Source of the DNA: Tillandsia leiboldiana
Taxonomy: Eukaryota; Streptophyta; Magnoliopsida; Poales; Bromeliaceae
DNA: 64,000 bases
Assembly (NCBI GenBank): GCA_029204045.2
Contig: CM055063.1
Location: 29,057,810-29,121,809, forward strand
Reading direction: 5' to 3'
The position numbers and the translations under genes were made by a program. Positions 1 through 10,080 of the stretch are shown here, one piece after another; positions within the stretch are counted from its first letter, which is position 1; each line of letters starts with the position of its first letter. The notes below the pieces were generated by a model. The model was not told where the DNA came from. It did no database searches and saw only the letters and a list, made by a program, of their open reading frames with translations.

Positions 1-357
1 CATTTGGATTTTGATTGCATAGAAGATATGTTGGTGTTTAACTATGATCAAATTACATATCTGAATATATAAATGTCATGGTAAGCATAGATGAGTATAA
101 ACTTCATTTCTGTATGTGGTTTTTGAATGACACAAAATTCTTGAGGTATCTAACGATTTCTTTTGTCAAGAATGATTCCTTTTGCAGAGAGTACAGATGT
201 CTAAGTCTAGAGTCTGTTTTAGGAGTTTAACTCATGTATCTATCTTTATTTGGATCTCATTGTAAATTTTTGTTGTATGGTGATATCAACAAAAATATCT
301 TTTTGAATTTTCTTGAGTGGATTTGTGTTTTGTCACGAAACCGCCAAAGGGGGAGAT
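1..357 (+). mobile_element. 3' end of the internal region of a Sirevirus-like copia element
   Basis: This AT-rich stretch ends in a purine-rich tract at about 345-357 (AAAGGGGGAGAT). That tract directly precedes the TG of an LTR and is the polypurine tract that primes plus-strand DNA synthesis. The sequence is a diverged reverse complement of the region next to the 3' LTRs at 14,651 and 28,803, so it belongs to the same family in the opposite orientation. The coding part lies to the left of the window. No ORF is supported here. Confidence 0.8.
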
Positions 358-1666
358 TGTTACGGAATTTGAGTTGGCGTATTTCGTGAATTCGGTTAAG
401 TCTTGAAGATTGAAGATAAAGAAGGTTGGATCATATAACTCAATCTCATGAAAGAAGAATTCAAAAGGATCAGGTATGTTTAACTAATTATCTTTGGTGA
501 TCCGAATACTTCTTATAGTGTAGAAACACTTGGATGAATTTCTAATTGCATAAAAATCAAAAACTGGACATGGGACATGTTCAGGATCCGGATCAGGCAC
601 TTCGATCCAGATCCCGAAGGGTGTTTGTTCATACGCAAATTCAATCCGGATCGTAGCCTTCTTTGATCCGGATCCCGAACACTGGTTTTACCATGATTTA
701 TGAACGATCCGGATCAGGCTTTTCAATCTGGATCCCGAACGTTGGTGTTTGGTGAAATTGTATGAACGATCCGGATCAGGCACTTCGATCCGGATCCCGA
801 ACCTTTATTTTTTTGGAAACTGTCTGTCACGCTACTGCAATCCGGATCGCCGAAGTCCGATCCGGATCGCCGTCCTGAAAAATTCCAGAAAAGGTTAGTT
901 TTTGATTCTTATCCTCTTCCAATGGTTTCTAACCTATATATAGACCCTTTAATTCATCTTTTAGGGAAACCCACGAAAAAGGGAAAAAGACGACCGAAAT
1001 AGATAGATCCACAAATAGAAAAGAAAGGAAATACTAGATTTAATTCTATGTTTCTTCATCTATTTTATTAATTTGATTCTAGGTTTACCAAACTCAGATT
1101 TTGAGTAGAATCAAATTAATGAATACTTAGATGGTATTTCCGATCTATTTCTAATCTAAGTATTCGGCGGATCATCACCACCCAAAAACAACGATTTCTC
1201 CAAAATCGGCGCGTGGACTCGCGTGGCCTTGTGGATTCAAGGTGCTACCACTCTCGTGGATTCGGAGCGAGGTACGTTCGTGGATTCGAAGCGTGCTACT
1301 GGGTGAAGACCGTGGATTCGGTCGGACGTCGTGGATTCGGCGTTGGACGCAGATCGTGGATTCGAGAAGCGTTGCGGAGCGAGCGGAGAAGATCAACTAG
1401 GAGCGTATGGAAAAAGGTTGAGTCGTCTGTGAGTACGGTATATCACCTTTGTACGTGTTATAATTCTAGTGGATTTCACCGTGTTATCGGTCCCGTGGTT
1501 TTTTACTCCGGTTTGGAGTTTTCCACGTAAAAATCTCTGTGTGTTATTTATTTTTCCGCATTGGGTTTTATATCGCAAAGATTTTTGAGTGTTTATTGTT
1601 TACACCTATTCACCCCCCTCTAGGTGTTTTTTTCCCTATTTAGATCCAATTATACATAACCCAACA
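358..1666 (+). mobile_element. 3' LTR of a Sirevirus-like Ty1/copia element, plus-strand copy
   Basis: It starts TGTTACGG after the polypurine tract and ends ATAACCCAACA. It matches, diverged and reverse-complemented, the LTRs at 13,392, 27,539 and 37,562. U3 holds an array of GATCCGGATC motifs (about 583-870) and a TATA box at 935-943, followed by the R/U5 part with many GTGGATTCG units (about 1,210-1,370). The bases after it resume a gypsy gag reading frame, so the element inserted into an older gypsy element. The left flank is outside the window, so a target duplication cannot be checked. Confidence 0.88.
583..870 (+). promoter_or_regulatory. CCGGATC motif array in copia LTR U3
   Basis: About nine copies of GATCCGGATC or close variants lie here. 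They are organised as imperfect units of about 62 bp that begin ATGAACGATCCGGATCAGG, and they end about 65 bp upstream of the TATA box at 935. The position suggests enhancer repeats of the LTR promoter. This is inferred from position and repetition only. Confidence 0.55.
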
Positions 1667-2145
1667 GTTTTGTGGACGGGTTACGAAGGGACATCTTCGA
1701 GGTGGTGCAAGCGGCGGATTTGCACACCTTCTAGGAGGTGGTCGATAGAGCCACCGCGGTGGAGCGCGGATTGGCAATTTCACGAGCCCGATGGGAGAGC
1801 TCAGATCACAGCGGGGATAAGAAATGAACTCGGCCAAATTTTGGAGAAGAGCATACCAAGAGGAGCCGGCCTCCTAAACACCTGAGATTGCAACAAGGAA
1901 CCAAGAATGCGCCGACGGGAGGACCATGGCCGGTGGACAAGTCTTGCATCATTTGCGATGGAATACACCAAGTGACCGAATGTCCCCTGAAGCAAGACCA
2001 CTGTTTTCGATGCGGCAAACCGGGGCACTTCCGTTTCAATTGCCCCTCGGAAACGGGGGCATCATCCGTAGCAGCATCTGCACTTTCGTCTTCGCAATCG
2101 AAGTGGGAGAGTCTATACGATGACCCACCAGGGGACGACCCATAG
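1667..2145 (+). pseudogene. Ty3/gypsy gag, 3' part with CCHC zinc knuckles (decayed)
   Basis: Broken frames encode the end of a gypsy Gag. At 1,888-2,145 a frame holds a CIICDGIHQVTECP segment followed by a CFRCGKPGHFRFNCP CCHC knuckle, the nucleic-acid-binding motif of Gag nucleocapsid. Upstream, at 1,667-1,880, the Gag C-terminal region is recognisable but changes frame and contains stops. The copia LTR at 358-1,666 interrupts this gag. No protease motif follows: the next recognisable domain is reverse transcriptase at 2,602. Confidence 0.75.
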
Positions 2146-2601
2146 AGCACGATGTAGCAGGTAATACTCAAGTTTCAGATCATCGTGCTAGAACGTTTGT
2201 GTCAACACCTAAGCATCCCGCTCTTCCACCTCGCTTCATGTTTTCTCCCTACCTTAGTTATTAGAAGAAATCCCCATCGTAGAAATAAGTTCGGTCGGAT
2301 CCTCCGGCTACCCCTCGAGGCGGGCGGCTGTACTCCTTCCTGCCCAGCGAGGGTGAGGCGGGTTCTTAGTCTCTAAGAACTAATGAGGTTTTCGTTAAAG
2401 GTTAACGGCGTAGCGCTTGGGGCTGACAGTCGCGGCAATCTTTAAGCGGTAGTTGACTGCTTGAAGTTCTAAGCGTGTCTCCGGGAACCGGACTTACCGG
2501 AACTTGTAAACTCAGCTTGTAGGAACGCCTTCTGCTCGCTTTTCTTTATTGCGGGCAAGAAGCTTGGTAGAGGGCAGTCGAGTAGCGTTCACAAGTACCG
2601 T
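2146..2601 (+). other. Unrecognised remnant between gypsy gag and RT
   Basis: This is where protease and the start of reverse transcriptase should lie in a gypsy element. I see no D(T/S)G protease motif and no long frame. The sequence is moderately GC-rich and probably decayed element sequence. Confidence 0.4.
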
Positions 2602-3300
2602 ATGGATCTTGACACGAGAAGAACAAGTACCCCTCTACCTCGGATAGATGACCTATGCGATCAACTACAAGGAGCAACGGCATTCCCAAAGATTGATCTG
2701 CGGTCCGGCTATCACCAGCCTAGAGTCCAGGGTGATGACATACTGAAAACAGACCTGCGAGCTGGGAATAGTCAACATGAGTTTACGGTTATACCGTTTA
2801 GACTCGTTAACGCACCAGCGGTGCTCATGGGCATGATGAATATGATACTCAAGCCCTTCTTAGACCAGTCGGTGATGGCCTTATAGTGGACGTTCCGATC
2901 TACTCTCGCACAGACAAGGGGTATGGGGAACACTTGCGAGTAATCCCCCAGACCCTCCGGGATCAGAAACTGTATGCCAAACTCATAAAGTGTGAGTTAT
3001 GGCTTCGCGAGATGGACTTTTTGGGGCATATCGTTTCGGCGTCTGGAATTGCAGTGGATCCGAGGAGGATTGAATCAGTGACCAACTGGGCTCGGCCAAC
3101 AATGGTGACGGAAATCCGAAGCTCCTTAGGACAGGCAGGCTACTACAGACGCTTCGTGGGAGACCACTTCCCTAAATCGACTAACCCAAAGAGGGTAGAG
3201 ATTCGTCTGGACGGCCCAGTGCCAAAAGAGTTTCAAAGAACTTAAAGACAGACTCAAACAGGCGCCAGTGCTCATACAGCCGAAGCCCGGAAAGGACTAT
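2602..3300 (+). pseudogene. Ty3/gypsy reverse transcriptase (decayed)
   Basis: The conserved RT blocks are readable: PLPRIDDLCDQLQGAT, FPKIDLRSGYHQ, FTVIPFRLVNAPAV, then across a stop and frameshift at about 2,884 LYAKLIKCELW, MDFLGHIVSASGIAVDP, and EIRSSLGQAGYYRRFV. The catalytic (Y/F)xDD box has decayed: at the expected place the frame breaks and reads VDVPIYSRT, so the second aspartate is lost. A further shift follows at about 3,190. The order and motifs fit a chromovirus/Tekay-like gypsy. It cannot encode an active enzyme. Confidence 0.85.
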
Positions 3301-3332
3301 AAGATCTAGTCTGACGAATCTCCAAGGGGATC

Positions 3333-3780
3333 TTGGGAGACCAAACAACGGACACACGACTACAACTGGTGCGAGACAGAATATGCTCGAAGCAAGGTGG
3401 AGTTTTCATGATTGACTCAGGTGATGTAATAAGAATCCGGGGACGAGTTTGTGTACCCGATAAGCTAGAAATAAGGGAAGAAAATCTAGCAAAGGCATAT
3501 AATACCTCCTATACCATGCATCCCGGAGGTACAAAGAGGTGCAAGGATCTATGGCAGACCTTCTGGTGGCCCAAATTAGAGAGCGATGTGACACAATTGG
3601 TAGCGTAATATTAGGGGTGCCAACAGGTGAAAGCGAAACATCAGCGACCGGCGGGGAAACAGACGCTTCGGCTTACAAGGGGAGTGGTAGCAGGAAAGAC
3701 CTCTTACGAAGAGTAATTTTGGTCTCGACCCCAGGAGAACCCTTAGAAGTAAATACCTCGTATCTTCCTGCCCAATAAGG
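3333..3780 (+). pseudogene. Ty3/gypsy integrase N-terminal zinc-binding region (decayed)
   Basis: A frame at 3,333-3,608 carries the N-terminal integrase region, including YTMHPGGTKRCKDLWQTFWW with a His and Cys typical of the HHCC domain. Integrase core remnants continue after a frameshift at about 3,600 (KAKHQRPAGK). RNase H, which should lie between RT and integrase, is almost wholly missing, so an internal deletion joins the RT thumb (about 3,300) to integrase. No DDE core is left. Confidence 0.75.
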
Positions 3781-4363
3781 AGGTGAACACTTAGTTGCCT
3801 TATGTGTTGGCTTTTTGTTTAAGGGTTAAGTAGGTTCAAATTCCTGCCTCGTGACAATAGGCACAGGGGACTCACAAGTTGAGTTGGGTGAGCCTAGTAA
3901 GTCGAATGGGGCTGCGGTCCACAATAGACCTAACGGCAAGAGGCCTAACGATGGACCCGAGGCGTTGTAACAGTACGCCTTAGACGTCCAGGTGGGTTGA
4001 GTCAGGCCAAGACCCGGGGCGTTGTAACAGTACGCCTTAGATAAATGGGTTGCGTATTCCTAATAGTTCGAGCTTTTGGGATTGATGGTTGGCATCGACG
4101 ATCCGACATTCGGGATTTTGGGGCGCGTAGGCCCGGTGGCATACCGTTTGGCTTACTGCCAAACCTCGATGCGGAGGCTGGCACGGGAGGTAAAGAAAGT
4201 TCGCAACCGGACAATCCCTTATGTAAAGGTGTAGTGGAGTAACCATAAGGAGCGCAAGGCGACTTGGGGACTTAAGACGAAAATGAAAGATTGGTTCCCG
4301 GGATAGTTTAGCGAGGGTTGAGTTTAAGTTTCGAGGACGAAACTTCTTATTAAGTGTGAGTGG
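3781..4363 (+). mobile_element. 3' internal end of the gypsy element with degenerate polypurine tract
   Basis: No coding domain is recognisable. Two copies of a 30-bp segment (GGCGTTGTAACAGTACGCC core) lie at about 3,954-3,983 and 4,011-4,041. The end, about 4,329-4,363, has the motif TTTCGAGGACGAAACTT followed by TAAGTGTGAGTGG, a decayed form of the polypurine tract that precedes the 3' LTR in this class of gypsy elements. Confidence 0.6.
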
Positions 4364-7300
4364 TGTAATGACACGACTTTTCTAGTAATTTTTACCCTCC
4401 TGCTAATAGAGTATAAGTTAGAGGAAATTAAATTATCGAGTGCTCCTGAATTGACTAACACACGGTACGGGTATTTTTCGGTGATACAGCTCGAAAAATG
4501 ATGAACGGCGGTGCAATCGGATCTGAAATCCGACTTACGGATCTCCTGGAATGGGTCTTTTGTGTTAACGGGTAGGATGGGATAAGTGGAACCCGTTAAG
4601 ACCATGGTGCACCGAAATCCGTGCTGGATATTTTAGATACGTTGCTTAAGTGGCACTCCTATCAAGAAGTTGGTAGGAGAATCCCTCTTAGCGGAATTTT
4701 GGGTTTCGTACGTGGGATTTAAAAGATCTTCGAAATACCGGATAAGGGATTATCTCTAAGGATTATCTCTAAGGGATTATCTTTAAGGAATAATAATAAA
4801 AATTAAAGATTTAATACCCGATGTGGATTTCTACGGTATGTACCAAGAAAATGGGTTGTTAGGATCGCGGTAACCGTAATGTGCATCGGAATTCGTGCTA
4901 AAGATCTGACACGCTTTTCAAGGAATCTTGGAATTATCTCGTGGGAATAGATATTTATTGTTAAATAATAAATATCCGAATGTAGGAGTTTTTTCCATTT
5001 ACGTACGTATGAAAAAGGATTAAATAAAATAAAATAAAAGAAAATAGATTAATAATAAAAGGATAATTAAATCCCGGTTACCGAAAGGAAAACCCTAGTT
5101 TTAAATGATCGTCTCCTCAAACCCTTCCCTCTCGTGCGTACCGAAGACCAAAAATAAAACCCTAGTTCGGAGAAGAGAAAAGAAAAGAGAACCCTAACCG
5201 GAGGAGAAAAGAAGGAAAGAAGGAGAAAGCGGAGGGACCCGATCGCCCCGATTGACGTGCCGGAGACCGGAGAACGAGACACCATCATCATCTACGGGGA
5301 GCGGATCCAGATCCCCAACGCCGCGAGGGACAAGATCGATTTTTTATTTCCGATAGATCAAGGTTAGCGAACGTTATTTCTTTTGGTCGGATTAATCGGG
5401 GGTTTTTCGTGTTCTTTTAAGGTCAACCTTTTCGGTACATTGATCACGGGTTTTTGATTTTTGGGTTTTTGATCAATGTTTTGTCCTTGTTCTTGATCGG
5501 ATTGATCGGTGGTTTTTAATCGGTCTTTTGATCGGGATTTCAGTCGATGTTTTGTTGTTCGTCGATCAATGGGTTAGTTGTTAGATTTACCGCGATTTGG
5601 TTCGGGGGTTTTTGTGGGTGTTTCGTCGGAACATGGGGAGGTTAACGGGAGGCCGCCGTCGCCGTTGTTAAACGAAAGGCCGCCGCCGCCATTGCCATGT
5701 TCGCGGGGTCATCGCCGGAGTCGCACGGGAGTGAAAACAGAGAAGAAACCGCGAAACAGGAAGCTACTGTTCATCCCGTACGGACTCCACCCACCGCGGT
5801 CCACGGCCGAAGCGTGCACCCGGCGCACGCCCTCGGAGTGCGGAGGCGCAGGCCCGGTGCACGCATCCGTGCGCCGGCCTGCATTCCTGGTGCGCGGTGC
5901 ACGCTCTAGGCGTGCACCCGGTGCACATCTCCGCACCCGGAAGGCATGGACCCGGCGCGCGCTAGCACCGTGCGCGGCCCGGCCCATCCCCTAGGTGCAC
6001 GCCTCCCGTGTGAGCCCGGCGCACGCCGCGCGACCGCCCGACGCCGAAGACCCGGTCCACGCTTGCTCCGTGCACCACCCGTCAGCCGGAAGTTCGGTAG
6101 CTCCGTTTTGGCCCGTTTTTCCACCGTTTTGAGCGCCGTTTTCGCCGTTGGGATCACAATTTTCGCGATTTTCTTGGCATGGCTACTTGGGATCTTTTTG
6201 GTCACCGTTTCGCCATGTCGGGTGCTAGTTTCGCCGATGCTCCGCGCCTCGACAAAATCGTCGGGGTCGTGCTTTCGGGTCTTTTCCTTATCATTTTCGC
6301 CGTCGGGGTCTTCTTGGTTTAACCATTGACGTCCCGAGTCGGCTACCGGTTGAGAATTGGGTTTGGTCGATTTTCTGTTAGCGGTTTTGGGTTCCGATGG
6401 AGTCGCGATGAAATAGTCGCGGTCCGGTTGTTGTTAGCCATGGATTTTACCGGTTTGATCTGAGTTTTCGGTTTTACTTGACGATTTTGACTTGTTGGGT
6501 TTTTGATTGACGGCGCGGTCCTCTAGGCACAGTGGTTTTGGTTTTTGTGGGTTTAATGTTACAGTGGTTGGGACCACTGATTTTACCTGATTAGAGTAAG
6601 GTGTTAATTTGTGCTCTTGGATATTTTAGTAGGCCGCGAGGAGTTCTGATTTGCTTAGGAGGGTCGCGGGCGCGGTCAGTTATCTTCATTCCAGGTGGGT
6701 TCTTATGCAACAAGTGCTTTAAGTGCATTAGGTGCAGTGTATCATCTAAATGTTCGTGCTAACCTGTTTAATAAAGTAGATGAGGTGTTTTCAGTGAATT
6801 AACCTTTCGCATTACTATGTACCGTTCCTCTGTTGATATTTGTGGCGACCAAGTGTCGTGGTGCTTAATTTACGCCGACTTCGGCAAACCGGTGTTGAAT
6901 GCTGCACGTACATAGGCGGATTGGCCTCCGCATGGGTGTACTTTTTCGGAAAAGTTGTCTGAATGACCCGTGTGCCCCACGTGTGTAGGGTGGGGACCTC
7001 TTCACGATAGCTAAACATGTCGCTCACGCTTCGTGAAGGGGTAAAAGCATCAAGTGTCGCGTGGGGAGATCGTCGACTACCCTGACGTGACGGTGTCACT
7101 AAATTAAATAAAGTAAACTCAGGGCGAAGGATAGCGAAAGGTTCCGGTGCAGAGTATTTATTTTAAAGTTATTGTTTATTGTTGATACATCTACTTTATT
7201 TGTCACTGACTTTACCCACTCCGTGACAGGTTTGACTAGGTGTAGTAGTCGGGACGACGGTGAGGCAACGATTAAAGAACATTAGCTGTATGAGGTTTAT

Positions 7301-7885
7301 CCCGTTATTCTTGCTTGGGTTATCTCATCTCATTTTATCTAAGTTTAAGTTCTCAATTGCTTGATTGTGGAATGTTGTGGATGTTGGATTGAGAGACTGT
7401 TTCTGTGATGTGATCTTTATAATGATTCTCAACGACTTATATGCGGCGTGTTTTATACTGAACAAAAAGGGTTTCGAAAATGTTTACCAAAACCAAGTGT
7501 CGTGTGGGCACTGCTTTGTAAACCTGTGGATTTATCCTTTCAAAATGATGTAGCCGCCTTACTGTGAATGTGTAGACGTTTTAAAGGAATGGGAGTCGAG
7601 TGGACTCCGTTTGCAAACTTGTAGGTTCCTCTTAATGTGATTGAATGTCTTTACACTCTCGTACTTGTTGACTGTGACTGTGTGGTTAAAGAATGTTGTT
7701 ATTGTCGTTGTTGTAATCGTGACGCCGTGCATATACAAAGGAGACTCTGTCTGATTGAAGAGTGAATTTGTATATGTGGCGGGTCTGACACGCACTGGGG
7801 GAGGTCGATACTTATTTATAGAGAAAAAATATATATATATGCTTTTTCCGCTTATCTTTACCTAAAAACCCCCCGGGGCGTGACA
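4364..7885 (+). mobile_element. 3.5-kb 3' LTR of the Ty3/gypsy element
   Basis: It starts TGTAATGACACG after the decayed polypurine tract and ends CCGGGGCGTGACA. The same family occurs reverse-complemented as the solo LTR whose ends are 39,394 and 46,643. The two share the segment around the CGGTACGGG..TTTTTCGGTGAT motif (4,470) and the CCGCATGGGTGTACTTTTTCGG segment (about 6,925). A CCCTAGTT element at about 5,090 and a GC-rich block at about 5,640-6,110 follow in the transcribed part. Open frames in the GC-rich block (5,578-6,329) are not supported as genes. Confidence 0.8.
5640..6110 (+). repeat. GC-rich degenerate GTGCAC/CCCGG array inside the gypsy LTR
   Basis: The block is far richer in GC than its surroundings. 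It consists of loosely repeated CCCGGTGCACG, GGCGCACGC and related words, many containing the palindrome GTGCAC. A similar GC-rich block of GCGCGG words lies at 45,720-46,000 in the solo LTR of the same family. The long frames through it on both strands are a by-product of high GC. Confidence 0.6.
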
Positions 7886-8767
7886 TGTATGGCACGTGAC
7901 ACGTGCTATCGGCTAAAAGCACCAGTCGATAAGAGAAGCAGCCGACGAAGGAGAAATCGTCTCACCCAGGACCAACCTCGGTCGAAGGCAAATTTTAGAC
8001 CACTTCGGTCGAATGATGAAGAGGCGAAGTCAGGGTCAACTCTCGACTGCTCGAGCCGCAGAAGGAAAGACTCTAGAAAAAAGGGGTACGAGATCTGGGG
8101 CATGAATATCGTAACTGACTCCAAAATGGCAAGCGGTGCCTAGCATAGGAAAGCACAGAAGATCACATTTCGGCGCTTCGATTAGGGGATGAAGCTGGAC
8201 GGAAAAGCAGCTACTATCCTATTGAGGGAATTCGACTCAAAAGGAAGTAGTTGAGAATTTTATGATAAATTTTCCGAATCACGATGATTATTCAAATTGG
8301 CGATTATACGCATGGTTCGGGAAAGTATAAATACCCGAACCATCGAAGAAAAAGGGGTTCTACAACCTCGTAAGCGAGTGACCACCCCTGCTATTTCATA
8401 TATTTTCATACTTGCATTTATCGCTTTCCTATATAACATTTACCGCACTTCCTAGGAGTAGACTTAATTGTAATCGGTTCCCTATTACCCCACTTCAACC
8501 AATATAATTCCAAATCGGCTATTTGGCCGTGTCAAATTCTTTATCCCCAATTCCCAATTCGACTCCTCTAGGGCGAATCTTGTATCTCCAAACCCTAGTT
8601 CGACTCATCTAAGCCAAACTTCGCGAGAGTTTGAGTGAGAAGAACCAGACCAAGCAGATCTCTCATCGGTTTGATTGTTTGATCCTTTCCTGGCACGCGG
8701 CGCATCACACTCAGATGGTCAACCTCACGAGCCGATCGCAGACCGAGCCCGGTCAACGGTCGACGCA
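7886..8767 (+). mobile_element. Tat-like gypsy LTR (or fragment)
   Basis: It begins TGTATGGCACG directly at the end of the preceding LTR. It carries a TATA box (GTATAAATACC, 8,326-8,333) followed by the GGGGTTCTACAACC region and a long pyrimidine-rich leader, an arrangement seen in Tat/Ogre-type LTRs. It ends about GACGCA at 8,767, followed by AACTTTTCGG, which resembles the start of a decayed primer-binding site. Same strand as nCBP. Boundaries and lineage are inferred from general form only. Confidence 0.5.
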
Positions 8768-8779
8768 ACTTTTCGGCCC

Positions 8780-8915
8780 CAACAGACCGGAGAAAAAAAT
8801 TCTCCATTTCGTTTATGACTTTTCCCTCGCCCTCTTTCATGTTTCACCCCTTCCCGCTCCTTGCCACCCCCATCACCTCTCCATTCCCGTCAACCTTCCT
8901 TCTCATATACTTCAG
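8780..8915 (+). promoter_or_regulatory. Candidate 5' untranslated exon of nCBP
   Basis: A pyrimidine-rich stretch (about 8,795-8,915) ends CTTCAG followed by GTATTTC, a possible splice donor at 8,916. The intron would end at the GATCGATAG acceptor (9,882), just before the start codon. C/T-rich leaders with a leader intron are common in plant housekeeping genes. The exon is not proven: no transcript is available and the start is a guess. Confidence 0.4.
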
Positions 8916-9275
8916 GTATTTCTTTCTCTTTTCTTTCTCCTCATCCTCCTCCTTCTTCTCCTTCTTTATACATATGCCCTAATTTACCTTACAAAAATAT
9001 CTTTTATACCATAGTTTTACATCCATCTTCTTCATAAAATTATATATAATTTTTTTCTTCCAAAATTATAATTTTTTTAAATGGAACTTTTAGAATCATT
9101 AGATTGAATTAAATTTAGATTTTTTTCATGACCTTATAGTGCACGTTTTTTTATTTATTTATTTTTAACGAAAATAGGCACCAATTAAACGTAAAAGTAT
9201 AGAAAAAGAGGAAATAGTTAGTTTGTACTATATGATTCATCCGGTAAAACTATAGTATTTAGCATTCATTCAGAG

Positions 9276-9655
9276 TAGAATTTTTACTATAGTATAGAAT
9301 TTTTACATATTATTATATTATTAATATATGTCTTATTTTATATATTTATTTACTAAAATTTAGTTATTATTTCAATTATGTAAAAATATAATATTTTATT
9401 TAAATATAAAAAAATAAAATAAAATATTATACTCTATTTAAAATTTCATATCAATTTATTAAAAAAATAGAATTTTTACTATAGTATAGAATTTTTACAT
9501 ATTATTATATTATTAATATATGTCTTATTTTATATATTTATTTACTCAAATTTAGTTATTATTTCAATTATATGTAAAAATATAATATTTTATTTAAATA
9601 TAAAAAATAAAATAAAATATTATACTCTATTTAAAATTTCATATCAATTTATTAT
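9276..9655. repeat. Two-unit tandem repeat, period 192 bp, AT-rich
   Basis: The segment starting TAGAATTTTTACTATAG at 9,276 is repeated almost exactly from 9,468. Both units carry the same ATATGTCTTATTTTATATA core and end in ATCAATTTATTA. It lies in the putative 5' leader intron of nCBP. Confidence 0.85.
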
Positions 9656-9765
9656 AATAAAATATAAAATTTTATTTTTATTTTCTATAATTACCCAACG
9701 GGCTATTAATTTTTATCTTATATTTTTTAAAATATTATATATTGGAATGTAGCATTTTCTATCAA

Positions 9766-9768
<3 letters not shown>

Positions 9769-9835
<67 letters not shown>
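9769..9835. repeat. (TA)n microsatellite, about 33 units
   Basis: An uninterrupted TA run. The second contig (copy B) starts 12 bases after the position matching the end of this run, so the repeat is the likely cause of the assembly break. Confidence 0.95.
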
Positions 9836-9837
<2 letters not shown>

Positions 9838-9888
9838 TTTAATTACTGTTATATTTTATTTTATTTTTTTATTGATCGATAGAAGACA

Positions 9889-10080
9889 TTGGGGACGAAG
9901 TTGGAGACGATTGAAGAGATGGAACCTACGGAGAAAAAATACGCAGAGATCAGCGGTGTTATCGCCCCATCGCCGCCGGCCGCTGCCGCCTGCGGTGATA
10001 CGCCCACTGATGCCGACTTCGAAGTGGAAGACTACGAGCGCCAAGCTCGCGAGCTCAAAGCCGGCCTCCATCCCTTGAAG
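9889..10080 (+). CDS. nCBP exon 1 (copy A)
   Basis: It encodes an acidic, Ala/Pro-rich N-terminus followed by the lead into the eIF4E fold (RELKAGLHPLK). The donor is AAG|GTTTTTT. The acceptor of the preceding leader intron is GATCGATAG at 9,874-9,882. Copy B has ATG where this copy has an extra T. Confidence 0.85.

Noticed and set aside
5578..6329. Long Arg/Pro/Ala-rich frames on both strands
   Set aside because: They come from the GC-rich array in a gypsy LTR, have no family signature and overlap on both strands.
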